NCBI GenBank assembly: GCA_028753945.1
Contig: JAPNXP010000001.1
Location: forward strand, 12,576,501-12,640,500
DNA length: 64,000 bases
From: Hexactinellida sp. DTS-2022
Taxonomy: Eukaryota > Porifera > Hexactinellida
Direction of reading: 5' to 3'
In this document: positions 1-12,220 of the stretch, one piece after another
Numbering within the stretch: the stretch's first letter is position 1
Layout: each line of letters opens with the position of its first letter
Translations under genes and position numbers: made by a program
The notes under the pieces: generated by a model
Database searches by the model: none
What the model was told of the DNA's origin: nothing
Seen by the model: only the letters and a program-made list of their open reading frames with translations

Positions 1-192
1 TTATAGGACTCAATGACATAAATGTAGAGGGTACTTTTGTTTGGGCAGATGGTAGCGTAAGCACTTATAGACCGTGGTTTATGAATCAACCAGATGATCA
101 TAGTAATGAAGATTGTGTGGAGGTATCGGGTGATGAGTGGAATGATATAAAATGTGAATCTCCACGAGAATGCTATTTCTGTAGCACAACAG
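1..192 (+). CDS. R1 exon: C-type lectin domain, C-terminal part
   Basis: Reads IGLNDI, then VWADGS, then a QPD motif followed by EDC and WND, the calcium site-2 and galactose-type specificity residues of C-type lectin domains. Ends at the donor gtcagt (193) in phase 1. Nearly the same as the R3 exon at 27307-27687; differs around QPD (MNQPDDH instead of PGQPDDYQ). Confidence 0.88.
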
Positions 193-3100
193 GTCAGTCA
201 GTCCCTCGAATAGAAATATATACCAAATTGTTTGTACCTAGATTAATGGAGTATTTTTATTTGGGATCCAAAGTAATACTCCATTATTCGAGCATGAATA
301 ACCAATCACCAGCAGTGAACAAATAAATATAAAAATGAAAGTATTACATTAAAATAAAATCAAAAATTAGTACAATTTGCAAAGGTGAATCTAGCAAATT
401 CAGTGTGTGTATTGTCCTGATAACTACATGTCTTTAATTAAATTCGGTGCTACTCAACACGATTGATAATGGCTGCCCGGCGAATTAATTCATAATTATA
501 CTGTTTTTCAAACCTATTACGCATAATGGCCGCTTAAATGTAATTTGTTTGGGAAATTCAAATTCTCATATTAATAGCTGAATAATTTCAGCTGCACCAT
601 TAACCAATAGATCGTTGTTGCTGTACAAATACAAATTTGTAGCTTTCTGGGACACGTACTTTTCCGATTAATTCTGGGCAGAGAAACCCACGAACACACA
701 CAGAATAATTGTGTTTTTAAATTGAGAATATTATAATTTCCATAAATACAGAGGGTTTAGAACTTTAGAGAATAAGAGCATCTGAATTTGAGTGTATATA
801 TATTTGTAGTGAGCCAATTCGGAGAACAGATCAGTCCAAATACATACACGCCATTAAGAGACAACTCATTTCTGTACAGAAACACTACTCTTTACTGCAT
901 AACAGAGACTAAAAACACACCACAAGTTACATGGAGTTATACAGATCCAAATGGAGTCAGTACTAATCTCTCTACTACAACTAATGCAATAACAGGAGTC
1001 AGCACTCTCAATGTAACTAGTGAAGAGCCAGGATACTACAGCTGTGTAGTTAGTCAGAACGGAGGGAACAATAGTATAACATATACTACTGTTATGCTGG
1101 ATTTCATTATAGGTATCTTTAGTTTGTGGTATATATACATGTAAATTACACCTGTGCGTAGAGCACCTGTTTGGTAGCACTATATTTTTGGAAAGTGTGA
1201 TAGCAGGCCTTCATCTAGTCGTAAGAGCTCCGCGAACCCTAGGTGATGTTGATTTTACAATCGCGCACCCAAATTTACCAAAACATTGCCGGCGCCACGT
1301 ATTATGAGGTGTGGGTGTAGCGGGTGTCCACTGTGTAGTCTAATGGGTGTCACCGCTTCATTTCCTTGAAGCAATGGGTGTCCGGACATCCAGACACCCC
1401 CGGTGGCGCCAGCCCTGCAAAACAGTACATTTACGCAAAAACACCTAAATTAGCAATAAAAATACACTGGACGCGCACTGCGCACCCAAATTAATTCCAA
1501 TTTTACGAACCATTCCAGCATTTTCCTTAAAATTACGAACCCCTGGGTGATAGTGCTTCGGGAAAATGCTGTGAGCACAGGTGTAAAATTATGCTTTGAA
1601 ACAATAGAATTATATTTAACATTTTGGATTGAACTCAAATGTTATTAATAATGGGAATTATAAACACAATTATGGTACAAACTAAACCCAATTTGTAGAT
1701 ATGTCCACAATAGAATTTAAACAATGATCACCATATATACTTCCTGTTATGAAATGTAAATAGGTATGAAATGTATTCAAAAATTAGTCAAGGTGTCACT
1801 CTACTAATCAAGCTCTGTTATGTGGAGAGGATGCCAAAATATACCTAGGCCATAGCAGCCACTACATAGTAATTGGCACAGCAATAATATCAATAATTAG
1901 GCAGTGATTTAGAACTGGCCTAATTCATAGCTGTCACACAGCACAATAACTTGCCAAAGCAGTGATATCAATACTGAGTCAATATACTAAAGTATCGTCG
2001 GCACACCAAATGGTAATTATTACATAAGATTGGAAATCAACTATTGTATATTAGGTGCACCAGTCTTAACATTGAATTATGGAAGTTGCAATGCGTTCTT
2101 CCTGCTCCCTCCTGCTGTCAACAGAGCTGATATTCCTGTACTCACACAGAACGTAATACTGAGTGCTAATCTAGTTGGAAGATGGCAGACACCAGATGGC
2201 AGCTATGTCGACAGCGATTCTATCACAATACCAACACTCTATGTGTCTCATGCTGGACTGTACAAGTTCTATGTTGCTAACTGGGATGGAGTATGGATAC
2301 TGGCTATTCAGATAGACATATCACCTGTTGGTAAGTTGTTTTCCATTGAAAGTAAACATTGTCAAGGTCATATGGGATTGCATATATCCAAAAAAAAATA
2401 TTTTTGAATCTAGCGTTTAATAGGACGAGCCCTTCGGTCTCGGTCGCTTAGCGCCTGTTCGGGGCTTCACGCCTCAAATGATGACCGCTGCGCGGCTTTA
2501 CTACGCCTTTAAACTAATCATTTTGAATTATACATCTCTGTGGTTTAATAAAAATATTCCTCATAAAGTCCCCTTATAGGAATGTTATACAATCTAATTT
2601 GTTTGGGAAATTCACATCCTCCCATTAGTAGTTCAATAAATTCAGTTTCACGATAAGGAAGCTCGGATCCAAATAGCACTAAAAGAAAAATAGGCAATAG
2701 AATAGACAAATGATTGATTGGTTAAATGATTTTTTTCACTCAATCAGATTGCAGCCTCAAAAAATCTTTCTATTATGCACAATCTATTTATACTAATTGA
2801 TGAAGTCTGCTAATCCATAACAGACCTTCAAAATTAATTGGCTAACATATTTGTCACCTTCAAATGTAAATACTTCTCTCCAAAAACCAATAGGTCGTCT
2901 TTGTAGTACAAAACTACCCCTGTATACAAATTTTCAGCTTTCTGGGACTCATATTATTTCCAATTATTTCTAAACCAACACACACACAAGCACACAGACA
3001 AAAATTGCGCTTTTAATATATAGATAGTATAAATAACGGACACAAACAGTTACAGACTATCGGGACAATCCATTTATGTCGCATTTAGAGGTTGTTCTTA

Positions 3101-6100
3101 AAGCATTGTATGGTAGTAGCATAGACTACTTTAATAAAGGACTGTAGGCTGCCAGCTCGGGTCTGGAACTTGGGTCCATTGTGTCCTTATTGACTCTCGT
3201 AATCCGCTAATGCTAGACACAGGAAATATATTATTGTCGTATAGGAAGTCATACTTTGGGAGTCCATTGGTCATATTGCATTGTCTCAAATATTTGTTGA
3301 ATGTGAGTTTGGCGGTTTCCATATATGGTAATGATCTCAAATTATCGACTTCAGGTAGAGTTAGACATAAGAAATGTATTATTGTTGAATAGGAAGTCAT
3401 ATGTATGGAGTCATTTAGTCAACATTGTAGCCACCCATCTCTGAGCAAGAGGAACATCGACAAATGAAATAATTTTCATTATATACACTCGAGATCTATT
3501 TTGTCCTTAGGAAATTTCCGAAGATTATGGGGCAATCTCAACCCTCCTTTGTAAAGTTCTTGCAAGAAGACTTCTGTATTTTCCTCCATGATTTCCGTGT
3601 TTATATGCTAAAATTCTGCTAGAAGATTACTTTATGTTTCAGAACGTCAGTAGAATCAGGAAGTAGCTGTGTGCCTTCGATACAGGGCTCCTGCACAGAT
3701 CTACATAATGTATATGATAGATGCAGTACAGTATGAGCATTTACAATATGTAAGCATCTGGTGCAAACGCTCTACCTTGCCTGCAGAGTTTACATTTACA
3801 TCAATGTAAATTGTAAATGTTACCACCATGTCGCTGCCTGGCTTGCCCGAAAATTATTTTAGAGGATCCTAAGAGGAAACTTCAAGTAGGACAAACTCGA
3901 ATTGGTGACACGTGGCTTGATGCAGGGGCGGGCGATTCCCGTCGCCCCCCCCCCAAATATCCCAAGCTTAATATTATACTAGTATTGTGCTTTGAATCTA
4001 CTTAAACCGCCCCCCAAAAAGCCACTTAGACCGCCTCCCCAAAATAAGCTCCCAGCGCCACCACTGGCTTGATGGTAAATAACTTCAGTACAAAGGCTCT
4101 TGAATTTCTTAACATCCTGTATAACCGTCAGATCCCTTTGTAAATCACTCGATACGCTCGCTTTGTTTCTTAGGCACCCCTTTTAACATTACTGGATCCG
4201 CTAGTGATTCTTATACGTATAGTAAGGCTATAAGCCAATTAGTTGCTGTGTAAATAAACAATTTTACAGATGTAGCTGGTATCTCAGAGGTCTAGCACAT
4301 TCGAACGTTCACCAGTATGATAAATTCACTATCCCTACCTATATATGTACATATCCTCTTTTGCACACAAAATGTATAATATACACGAAAAATGAATCCC
4401 ATATTAAATTGGATGGGACTTAATGATAATAATTATTGTAGGCGGATCATTTGGAGTTCAAATCAACACAACAACTTTCATCACTCTACCAGAGGATTCC
4501 ATTCTGATATCGAACACTACTCTCTACTGCATAACTAGCAGCATAAACTCAACAGAGGTGGAGTGGAGCTATGAAGATGTGTTTGGTAACACAACTAATC
4601 TCTCCGCTACAACTAATGCTAGCACGGGATTAAACACTCTGTCTGTAACTACCGATGTGCCAGGCTACTACAGCTGTAGGATCTCTCTGGAAGGAGGAAT
4701 GTATAAGACATACACTGTTGAGATGATTGATGTATCTCAGTACACAGGTACGTGTAGTTAAGTTTGTTAATTAATTGGATTCATAGGACCACCAAATAAA
4801 CTTTGCCGCAATAACTTAACAACTGTATTTTAAAGTCATATACACGAGAACATTTTGTAACCCATTAGTAATCAATGAGTTCTAATATGAAGTTTGCCGT
4901 TTTAACCAACACAAAGCTAAACACTATTGCACCCATACTTACTGGCTTTAAATACTATGAATAAGGATGCATCTGAACACACATACTAAGGTGATGTATC
5001 TAGAATCTAGATTAAAAAAGTGCGAATATCCTCAAATATCCTAAGATAGTTCAAAAGTTCAAAAGTCCCCAATAGATTAGACATTATGATAAGGAGACAA
5101 AATCAAGAAATAGTAAGGATATCCAGTCGCACTACAGTGAACAAATACATATGTCATTAATGTACTTTCAACCCCTTAGTTGCTGAGAATACAGATAGCT
5201 ATCAATACACAGTGGGAGTAGATGCATACAATATATTCCTGTTCTGTCACAGTCCTGATAATTCAGTTCAGCTCTCCGATATTCATTGGAAGAGGCAGGA
5301 TAGAATTGGATTCTACCCAAACCCATTGGACCTACACAGACTGGGATATCTCCTCAAATACACCAACACTCATCCGATGGAATGCTTCGATACAGAATCT
5401 GGTAATCCTATCATGAGTGTTCAGCTCTACGTACAGGGTGAGTGATTGGAAATTTAGCATATTCATATAAAATATTGTTTAACTTCATACACATACTGCA
5501 TAAATAACATAACTATTATCTCATGAAAGAGTTCACCACTAACAGTGGACATACGAAGAAATTTATTCTCATTTCTCCATAAAATTGACCTGTGTTAAGA
5601 ATAAAAGATCGAATAGTTTGCTATAAAATCTTCGATCATTCCCAAATAACGATTATAATATAAAAAGGGTCTACGATAGGATCACGATCCTCAATAATAA
5701 ATCGAGATCCTCATCGTAGATCATGGATCGAAAGTTCTTAATTCCCTTGGGCAAATAAATAATATAATATTTTTCACAGCCTATGAACTCTATAACTGTG
5801 GCAATGTTCCATTTCCTCTTTACGAGAATTCACCTTCAATTGAAGATAAAAGTTAAATTTGTATGTCACCCTAAAGGTGTCAGCCATAATACATAATCGG
5901 TATAATTCAATGATGAGACGTTAGTTGAAGGAGGAAAAATATGTAGGGTACCCAAACAGGGATTTATCAAGTAATTTCTATTATCAGAATTTTTGTCAGA
6001 GACCTTACACCAAATTAAGTGCCAACCCGGAACCTAACCTCAACCGATTCCTGGATGGCACCTAGATAAACCTTTGATTACTGAATACAAGAAGGTAGCA

Positions 6101-7194
6101 AGATAAGTGTGTCATAGCTAATCTTATCAGCCAACCTGTTATTCAACAGTTCTGCAAGCCAACTTACGAATATAGGATATCATTCTTTAAAAAATTTCAA
6201 TACCAACGAGACTTTCGTATCAATTAGGTCCTCCAATAATAAAATTATTTCTCGAACACAACACAACATTCTCTCTTCTCCCTCCTGCTGTCAACAGAGC
6301 TGATATTCCTGTACTCACACAGAATGTAATACTGAGTGCTAATCTAGTTGGGAGATGGCAAACACCAAATGGCAGCTATTTCTACAGTGATTCTATCACA
6401 ATACCAACACTCTATGTGTCTCATGCTGGACTGTATAAGTTCTATGTCGCTAACTGGGAAGGAGTATGGACACTGGCTATTCAGATAGACATATCACCTG
6501 TTGGTAAGTTTATAATCGTATCAGCAGTATTTTGTTATATATTGATCCTACTCACAGAAATATTTCCATTCTTCTTTTTATAGAAACTTATTTACAGACA
6601 ATCCTGTATCTGACGACAGAAACCACCAGCCAAACTTCAATGCTAGTTGCTTGGAGTCTGTCAGAAACGAACCCATACAATTCAGAAGGGACATTCTCAG
6701 TATATTTTGGGTTTGGGAATTTTGAATTTTTAGTTGGTATAACAAAGAATCTCTTTCTTGGAATAACAGGATTAATTCCAAACGTTAACTATACTGTGCG
6801 AGTCGAGCTCCAATACCCTTATTCTGCGTTGGTAATATCCGCCACTACTCACCATCTCCTAGCTCTGAGTGGAGACACCACTACCAATACAGGTACAACA
6901 ACTGAATCTCCTATTAACACTCAACTGAATGCATCCTATACAATATACACATTCATAGCTGTGCTTGCTATATTCGTAACTATCCTTTTACTCGTTCTAC
7001 TAATCTGTGTCCTATTTGTGTGTGCTATGAAGAGAGGCAGTAGGAGCAAAGTGAACTCGCGTAATAATCAAATACAAATGGCCCAGATACACGATGATGA
7101 GTTATACGAACAAATGGATCGCACCAAACCAATGGCACATAACAATAAGTCGTTTCTGTTCTCAGATAATGTAAACGTTTCTGAGACAAAATAA
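1..7194 (+). CDS. R1, long-form lectin/Ig/FN3 membrane receptor gene (5' end outside window)
   Basis: Spliced model: 1-192, 810-1112, 2055-2330, 4442-4747, 5180-5437, 6228-6503, 6584-7194, giving 739 residues without an in-frame stop. Domain order is C-type lectin (C-terminal half), Ig-a, Ig-b, Ig-c, Ig-d, Ig-b', FN3, Thr-rich stalk, membrane span, 55-residue tail. All junctions are GT-AG and phase 1. The signal-peptide exon and first lectin half lie upstream of the window. It is the closest relative of R3, with the same exon order and matching introns. Inferred role: a cell-surface recognition receptor with a calcium-dependent lectin head and a YxxM signalling tail. AATAAA overlaps the stop (7190-7195) and ATTAAA lies at 7414-7419; either could be the poly(A) signal. 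Exon calls rest on conservation among copies, not on transcripts. Confidence 0.85.
810..1112 (+). CDS. R1 exon: Ig-a domain
   Basis: Canonical Ig pattern: Cys in TLYCIT, Trp in VTWSY, and GYYSC near the end. Acceptor tttgtag (ends 809), donor at 1113. 303 nt, phase 1-1. Several NxS/T sequons. Confidence 0.9.
2055..2330 (+). CDS. R1 exon: Ig-b domain (Ig-like, no canonical disulfide)
   Basis: 276 nt, phase 1-1. The core Trp (GRWQ) and HAGLYKF strand are Ig-like, but the two cysteines are replaced (SANL and KFYV). 5' end reads GAPVLTLNYGS, which separates Ig-b from Ig-b'. Confidence 0.82.
2410..3030 (-). repeat. GT-microsatellite/GC-hairpin element (family M2), reverse copy
   Basis: Begins with the GC-rich end (cgagcccttcggtctcggtcgct, with gcgcctgttcggggcttcacgcc) and ends near (ac)n and gcgcttttaatatatagat. 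The same ~0.6-kb sequence recurs at 30270-30860 and, opposite, at 56770-57280. It fills much of the R1 Ig-b to Ig-c intron. No coding capacity seen. Confidence 0.6.
3117..3420 (-). repeat. Single arm of the P-like element (relic)
   Basis: Matches the terminal inverted repeat of the element at 24277-26279, starting catagactactttaat. Equivalent relics lie in the same intron of R3 (about 31520-31800) and R5 (about 53405-53715), so it predates duplication of the long genes. The short ORFs here are not conserved as genes. Confidence 0.6.
4442..4747 (+). CDS. R1 exon: Ig-c domain
   Basis: 306 nt, phase 1-1; acceptor attattgtag, donor gtacgt (4748). Cys in TLYCIT, Trp in VEWSY, PGYYSC near the end. 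About half of its residues match Ig-a, so Ig-c and Ig-a are paralogous exons. Confidence 0.9.
5180..5437 (+). CDS. R1 exon: Ig-d domain (divergent Ig-like)
   Basis: 258 nt, phase 1-1. Starts VAENTDSYQYT; Cys in FLFCHS, Trp in IHWKRQ, Cys in MECFD give an Ig-like C-W-C spacing. Not obviously derived from Ig-a or Ig-c. Found only in long genes. Confidence 0.82.
6228..6503 (+). CDS. R1 exon: Ig-b' domain
   Basis: 276 nt, phase 1-1. The first ~45 nt (GPPIIKLFLEHN) differ from Ig-b, whereas the rest is almost the same DNA as Ig-b at 2055-2330. YVDSD of the other copies reads YFYSD here. Lacks the canonical cysteines, like Ig-b. Confidence 0.85.
6584..7194 (+). CDS. R1 last exon: FN3, stalk, transmembrane, cytoplasmic tail
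   Basis: 203 residues. FN3 at about 1-93 (VAWSLS core Trp; GLIPNVNYTVRV is the typical FN3 G-strand region); Ser/Thr-rich stalk 94-118; membrane span about 121-148, followed by KRGSRSK as stop-transfer; tail 149-203. YEQM (Tyr 175) is a YxxM motif. Residue 171 is Asp. Preceded by an 80-bp intron. Confidence 0.9.
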
Positions 7195-7439
7195 AACAAT
7201 TTGCTCTGAAAGTACCCGTCTCTGATGACTTTGACGGTACTGTTAATCTCTATCCTAGGAAAATTATAATAAGTGTGTCTCCAAGTGTACCTTCGTAAAC
7301 TATGATTAGATTCATTTTGTTTTGCCTATTATAACTTCGAATAGTATACATGGTTTCATTTTTGTAAAAAGTTTATATTTAGTAGATTTGTGGATTGTGT
7401 GAGATTTTTGTATATTAAACTTTGTATAACCTCCTCCGG

Positions 7440-7600
7440 GAATGAAATGTTCACGAACGAACGAACTTGAACTGAACGAACTGAATGAAGGGCTTTTAAG
7501 GAATTCACATTGAACGAATCGAACAGACGCCAACGGTTGCCTGACCGGAAGTTGAACGAACTGAACGAATTGAACAAACTCAGCGAACGTACTGAACTAG
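7440..7600. repeat. Degenerate GAACGAACT repeat downstream of R1
   Basis: Runs of gaacgaact/tgaacgaat, about 9-10 bp per unit. The same tract follows R2 (about 19400-19450), R3 (37615-37750), R4 (46385-46565) and R5 (59815-60000), so it is a fixed 3' component of the duplicated unit. Confidence 0.7.
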
Positions 7601-7982
7601 TGTTTGCAATTTCGGGGCATATTTTTCCAATCCCGGGATTAACATTTCACGTTATATAGTATGGAAAAGCTAGTATAAATGAAATCAACTTTTAAGGACC
7701 ATAACTTAATAGATCTAAATGTTACTTTAATGCTGTATAATGAGTGAATAGTGTTATCAATAGTGTAAATAATGAAAGAGAATAATCAGTAGTAAACACC
7801 TGGAATCATATATGATAATTCTTGTTGAGCATCGTGTTTAAGTTCACACATCGAATTATGAAATCAAGGGATTCGCAATAATTGAACGTGGTTAGCAATT
7901 AACAACAACAAATTGATCAGGATTCCTAGTACTTTATTGAATCCCGGGAAGGTCTTCGAATCCCGGGATTGCAATTTGTGGT

Positions 7983-8172
7983 GTCTAAGGATCTTGACCA
8001 ATGTACAGGGGAAAATTGGATCCTAGTACAGGGATATGACTCAAATGGATTGGAAAGTGTGAACTCATTAAATTGAATTCAATAGCATCAATGAATCAGA
8101 GGAATAAAATAGTTCAATATTTACCAGAGGGGCATTGCCCCCCCATGCACCCCCCCCGTGGCGACGTCCCTG
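7983..8172. mobile_element. 3' remnant of hAT-like element
   Basis: Matches the right end of the element at 38952-39917, finishing cgtggcgacgtccctg. The left end is missing, so only a remnant persists upstream of R2. Confidence 0.6.
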
Positions 8173-8822
8173 TATAAATTGTATTTTGTTTTCAAATTTT
8201 ACGTCAATGCGCAAACGAATTCTAATAGAATATTGTATTTCTCTGTAATATATCTCCAATAATAGTCTTAAGAAAATGAATGCAAAAGAACTATGATTGC
8301 TTAAATTAAACTCTTAGTTGCCAATTGAAAGTGAAAGTGAAAGTGAAATTTAATTTCAATTGAAATTGAAAATGAAATTAGGTTTTTCCATTTATACCTT
8401 GGACACCAGGGCATATATTATGTCATAATATTATTAATTAAGGTCTATCAATTGATATTTGATAAGATGGAAGGATCTTAAGATCTTATGGCTTCGCGTC
8501 TTCTGGAATTGGCTACGTATCCCTGAAAATACAATTTCCATTTTATTTACTAATTAATATTTTTTATCTATTCTAACATATTAGCTATCATATAAAACAA
8601 AGAGCTTGTCTCTAGCTATCCTACTTTTCTTATTTCAGCAATGATTGTGTAATTGGAACCAAAATGCTTCTATGAGAAACAACATTAACTGAAAATCAGG
8701 AAATTTGTATACATCATAGCTCTATATTTTTTGAAATGCATTGATATCAAGTCGATTTGAGCCTATAGGAATTTAGAACATCTTGTCACTATGCAATCTG
8801 TAGGATATTATGTCTAACATGA

Positions 8823-8832
8823 ATTATATATA
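8823..8832 (+). promoter_or_regulatory. Possible TATA box of R2
   Basis: attatatata lies about 35 bp upstream of the signal-peptide ATG. R4, R5 and R6 have TATATAAA at the matching place. It would imply a very short 5' UTR; no transcript evidence. Confidence 0.25.
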
Positions 8833-8866
8833 TTGCACGACTAACTTCAAGCACTGTTTATTCAAA

Positions 8867-8930
8867 ATGAAAATACTATCAATATTGGCTATTATTCTCT
8901 ATTTGGGGATATTTTCACAACAAACAACAG
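8867..8930 (+). pseudogene. R2 exon 1: signal peptide
   Basis: MKILSILAIILYLGIFSQ is a typical secretory signal: Lys, hydrophobic run, small polar end. Ends phase 1 at the donor gtaaac (8931). Itself undamaged; classed pseudogene with the rest of R2. An upstream in-frame ATG (8810) is not kept in R6, so the later ATG is preferred. Confidence 0.85.
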
Positions 8931-9225
8931 GTAAACATGTTAAAATATTAAATATATTGTTACGCAGAAGTATAGATACGTTAAGTATTCATTGAATGAT
9001 TATTTATAACATGATAAACAATCTCAAAAGAAGGGAATCTGAGCTCTATTTCTAGAATATATATATTTTAGAGACTTTTCTCTAGTATACGGTAGATAAT
9101 ATTAATATGACTCAAAATACATGATTTCTTGGTTGGATTTCATAGTGGAATATTATCAAAGAGTAAATACTACAACTTGTATCAAGTTGTATGTTAATAT
9201 TTATTTGGGTCAAATCTATCTGTAT

Positions 9226-9600
9226 ATTAAAAGCGGAATTGTTGTGTGTGTGTGTGTGTGGGGATGTTTGTCCAGAATTAATTGGAAAGACTACAAGTCC
9301 CAGAAAGCTGAAAATTTGTATACAGGAGTAATTTTGTAGTGCGACAACGATCTATTAGTTTTTGAAACAAAATAACGGGATTATGATGTCACAGTTGCGA
9401 AAAACAGATATTTTGTACTAGCTTCCCAATTTTGCTCCGATTTGTGGAAAATTCAAAGCATTAGACGTACACTAAATTTCTACACCTGATAGCAGTTCAC
9501 GAATTCCCATTTTTCTTCTGATTGTGACACAGTTAATTAATTAGTCCCTGCACTAATCAACCATAAATAGTGTATCGTACCAACACAGGTATAGCAAAGT
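9226..9600 (+). repeat. M2-family element, 5' part
   Basis: Begins ttaaaagcggaattgttgtg with (gt)n, then tccagaattaattggaaagac and cagaaagctgaaaatttgta. The same sequence recurs at 10328-11130 and in reverse in each lectin to Ig-a intron. Confidence 0.65.
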
Positions 9601-9946
9601 GCAAAATCGATATCGATTGTGTTCTATTGCAAACAATTCAAGTAAGATGATTAACGAAAGTTATTAGTTCAAATGTATCATATTATTCTCAGCAATGTGG
9701 GTGATCTGATTTGTTTGGTTAACAAGAATGCACTCGAGTAGTTAACTTCTCTGATGCATTGTTTATTTATTACACCTATATTGGCTTCCTATTAATATGA
9801 CAATTAATGGAATTACGTAATTTCTAACCTATACTGAAATTATGAAATTAATTAAGTAGTTGATTCATCAAGGATTTAGGATCTGTCTAATTATGAGATT
9901 GATATGTTTATTATTACTATCAATTAAATCAAATATTTTATACAAC

Positions 9947-10051
9947 CCTGGATTTAATCTCTGCATAATAATGGTTTAATGGTGAGAATAAGACCGCGAA
10001 GCGGTCTTATTCTCATCTTTAAACCATTATTATGTAGAGATTAAATCCAGG
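9947..10051. repeat. Near-perfect 105-bp hairpin
   Basis: Two arms of about 51 bp with a GAA centre: cctggatttaatctc... folds onto ...gagattaaatccagg, with gaccgcgaagcggtc at the tip. A truncated arm recurs at 13108-13140. Confidence 0.75.
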
Positions 10052-10557
10052 CTAAGTAAATTACTTTGCAATATAATATACCTACTGAAATAAATAATTT
10101 CGTATAATTTATCAGCCACGGGTTTCAATTTATTTGAGCTAACAAGCTAACCTTTTAATGGAGCTGAAATGAGCTACCATAGTTAAGAATTATTGAGCCA
10201 ATATCATATATTATTAACTAACAATTAATAAGTAATAAGTAATGAGAATAACATATATAACACATCATTTCCCAAACAGATTACATTAACGAATCACAAC
10301 CCAGAATGAATTTAAGCGCGCGTTAAAGCGGAATTGTTCTTTGTGTGTGTGTGTGTTTTCCAGAATTAATAGGAAAGACTACGAGTCCCAGAAAGCGGAA
10401 AATTTGTATCCTAGGGTAATTTTGTACTGTGACAACGATCTATTGGTTTTTGAAACAAAATAACGGGATTATGACGTCACAGTTTCGAAAAACAGATTTT
10501 TTGTACTAGCTTCCCAATTTTGCTCCGATCTGAAGAAAATTCAAATCATTGGACGTA

Positions 10558-10743
10558 CAGTCGAAACCGGTTTATTCTAACTCGGGTTATTCTAACTTAT
10601 CGGTTTATTCTAACTATTAGTAATGCAATCTTTTGTAAGAAATTCCAACTATACTGTATTTTTCATCGGTTTTTTCTAACTATGGGTTTTTTCTTACTAT
10701 TTTTATCTGAAAAGAAATGGTTAGAAAAAACCGGTTTGAACTG
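10558..10743. mobile_element. Tc1/pogo-like MITE, 186 bp
   Basis: Inverted ends CAGTCGAAACCGGTTT and AAACCGGTTTGAACTG, flanked by TA. The related sequence at 9461-9480 reads gtacactaaatttc uninterrupted, which is the empty site. Confidence 0.85.
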
Positions 10744-11412
10744 TACACTAAATTTCTACACCTGATAGCAGTTCACGAATTCCTATTTTACTTCTGATTG
10801 TGACACAGTTAATTAATTAGTCCCTGCACTAATCAACCATAAATAGTGTATCGTACCAACACAGGTATAGCAAAGTGCAAGTGTGTTGTGTGTGTGTGTG
10901 TTTGTCCAGAATTAATAGGAAAGACTACGAGTCCTAGAAAGCTGAAAATTGGCATGTAGGGGTAATTTTATACGCTGACAACGATCTATTGGTTTTCTAA
11001 GCGAAATAACGGGATTATTACGTCAGAAACGCACATATTTGGGAATAACTCTTTCAGTTTTTATTCGATTCGCCCACAATTTGAGATGATAACACAACAT
11101 ACAATGAGACACACGCATACCGATTTATGGGAATGTGACGTCACGTAGGAACTAATTTGGATTCAGCTCTTACACTTTTGGTTCCAATCGACAAATAATT
11201 TTGTGACATTATAAAACAGAATGTATTGCATGTAGAGGTCTCAATCCCGGAGCCTTTTTCCAATCCCGGGATTGGAATCATGTACAATCCCGGGATCCCG
11301 GAGCCTTTTTCCAATCCCGGGATTGGAATCATGTACAATCCCGGGATCCCGGGATCCCGGGATTGATCAAATAATTTATTGAGACTTGACCAATCATGCA
11401 AATATGTTGAAT

Positions 11413-12220
11413 CATGGCCTACTATATAATACGGCTAGATAAGTCAAGTATTTGCCATTTTATTTCCAGGCCAGTGTTTACTTTCTAATTGCTCGTAAAA
11501 TAAATCACCTATTGTCATGGAATAACTAAACTTAGGTTTTCAAATATGCTGGAAACATCTAAAATACTTTTGAGAATGATTTCTCATCGTATTTAACCAC
11601 AATGACGTAATCAAATATACATACCCTTATATGGCAATCATGTTAAATAAATGTTAATTTTTTAGATAATTTGGGAATCTAACTTAGCCGTTTTTATCCT
11701 AATGCATTTTTCTTGTAAAAAAACTAACTACAGTAACAAATTATGTCATTCCTTTCACTCAAATTCTTTTCAACGTCAATGTAAGTAAATAATTATGCTA
11801 TTGTTATCAAACCATATGTTTTATATTTTTTTGAAATGTATAGTTAGATTTTAATCTAAGTCTTAAAAGTGCTGTTTGACGACGTACATGTTGCCCAGTC
11901 AGTTTAATGACCGTTCTTGGGACTTATTTAGCTAATATTCACAAAATCTCTACTTCAATCTCTACTTCAAATCTCTACTTCATAATTAGTATTAATTACC
12001 ATATATGGGTATGTATATTTTATTACGTCATTGTGGTTAAATCTGATGAGAAATCATTCACAAAAGTATTTTAGATGTTTCCAGCGTATTTGAAAACCTA
12101 AGTTTAGTTTATTCCATGACAATAGGTGATTTATTTACGAGCAATTAGAAAGTAAACACTGGCCTGGAAATAAAATGGCAAATACTTGACTTATCTAGCC
12201 GTATAATATAGTAGGCCATG
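11413..12220. mobile_element. Foldback MITE, 808 bp
   Basis: Inverted arms of about 230 bp, starting catggcctactatat, flanked by gttgaat (11406-11412 and 12221-12227). The centre has three tandem copies of atctctacttca (about 11945-11982). Confidence 0.85.

Larger units (their letters stand above)
7195..8866. other. R1-R2 intergenic region
   Basis: Holds conserved R-gene 3' flank, GAACGAACT repeats, isolated CCCGGGATT motifs (7624-7637 and 7950-7972), the hAT remnant, and upstream sequence shared with R4 and R5 (from about 8170). No other gene seen. Confidence 0.6.

Noticed and set aside
788-1144. Ig-a exon taken as an independent single-exon gene
   Set aside because: Conserved splice sites at both ends and phase 1 in six copies show it is an internal exon.
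866-1180. Minus-strand ORF of 104 residues opposite Ig-a (repeated opposite R3, R4, R5)
   Set aside because: It mirrors a conserved coding exon; frame openness follows from the + strand codons and it has no features of its own.
5630-5740. Repeated gatcctcatcgtagat-type palindromes in the Ig-d to Ig-b' intron as a regulatory site
   Set aside because: Present but variably decayed in R1, R3 and R5; looks like an old MITE, and nothing ties it to regulation.
8810-8866. Upstream in-frame ATG extending the signal peptide by 19 residues
   Set aside because: In R6 the same ATG runs into TGA, and it sits upstream of or at the probable TATA box; MKILS gives a normal signal peptide.
11141-11401. Minus-strand ORF with PGIPGLYMIPIPGLEKGSG repeats
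   Set aside because: Translation of the CCCGGGATT satellite at a transposon end.
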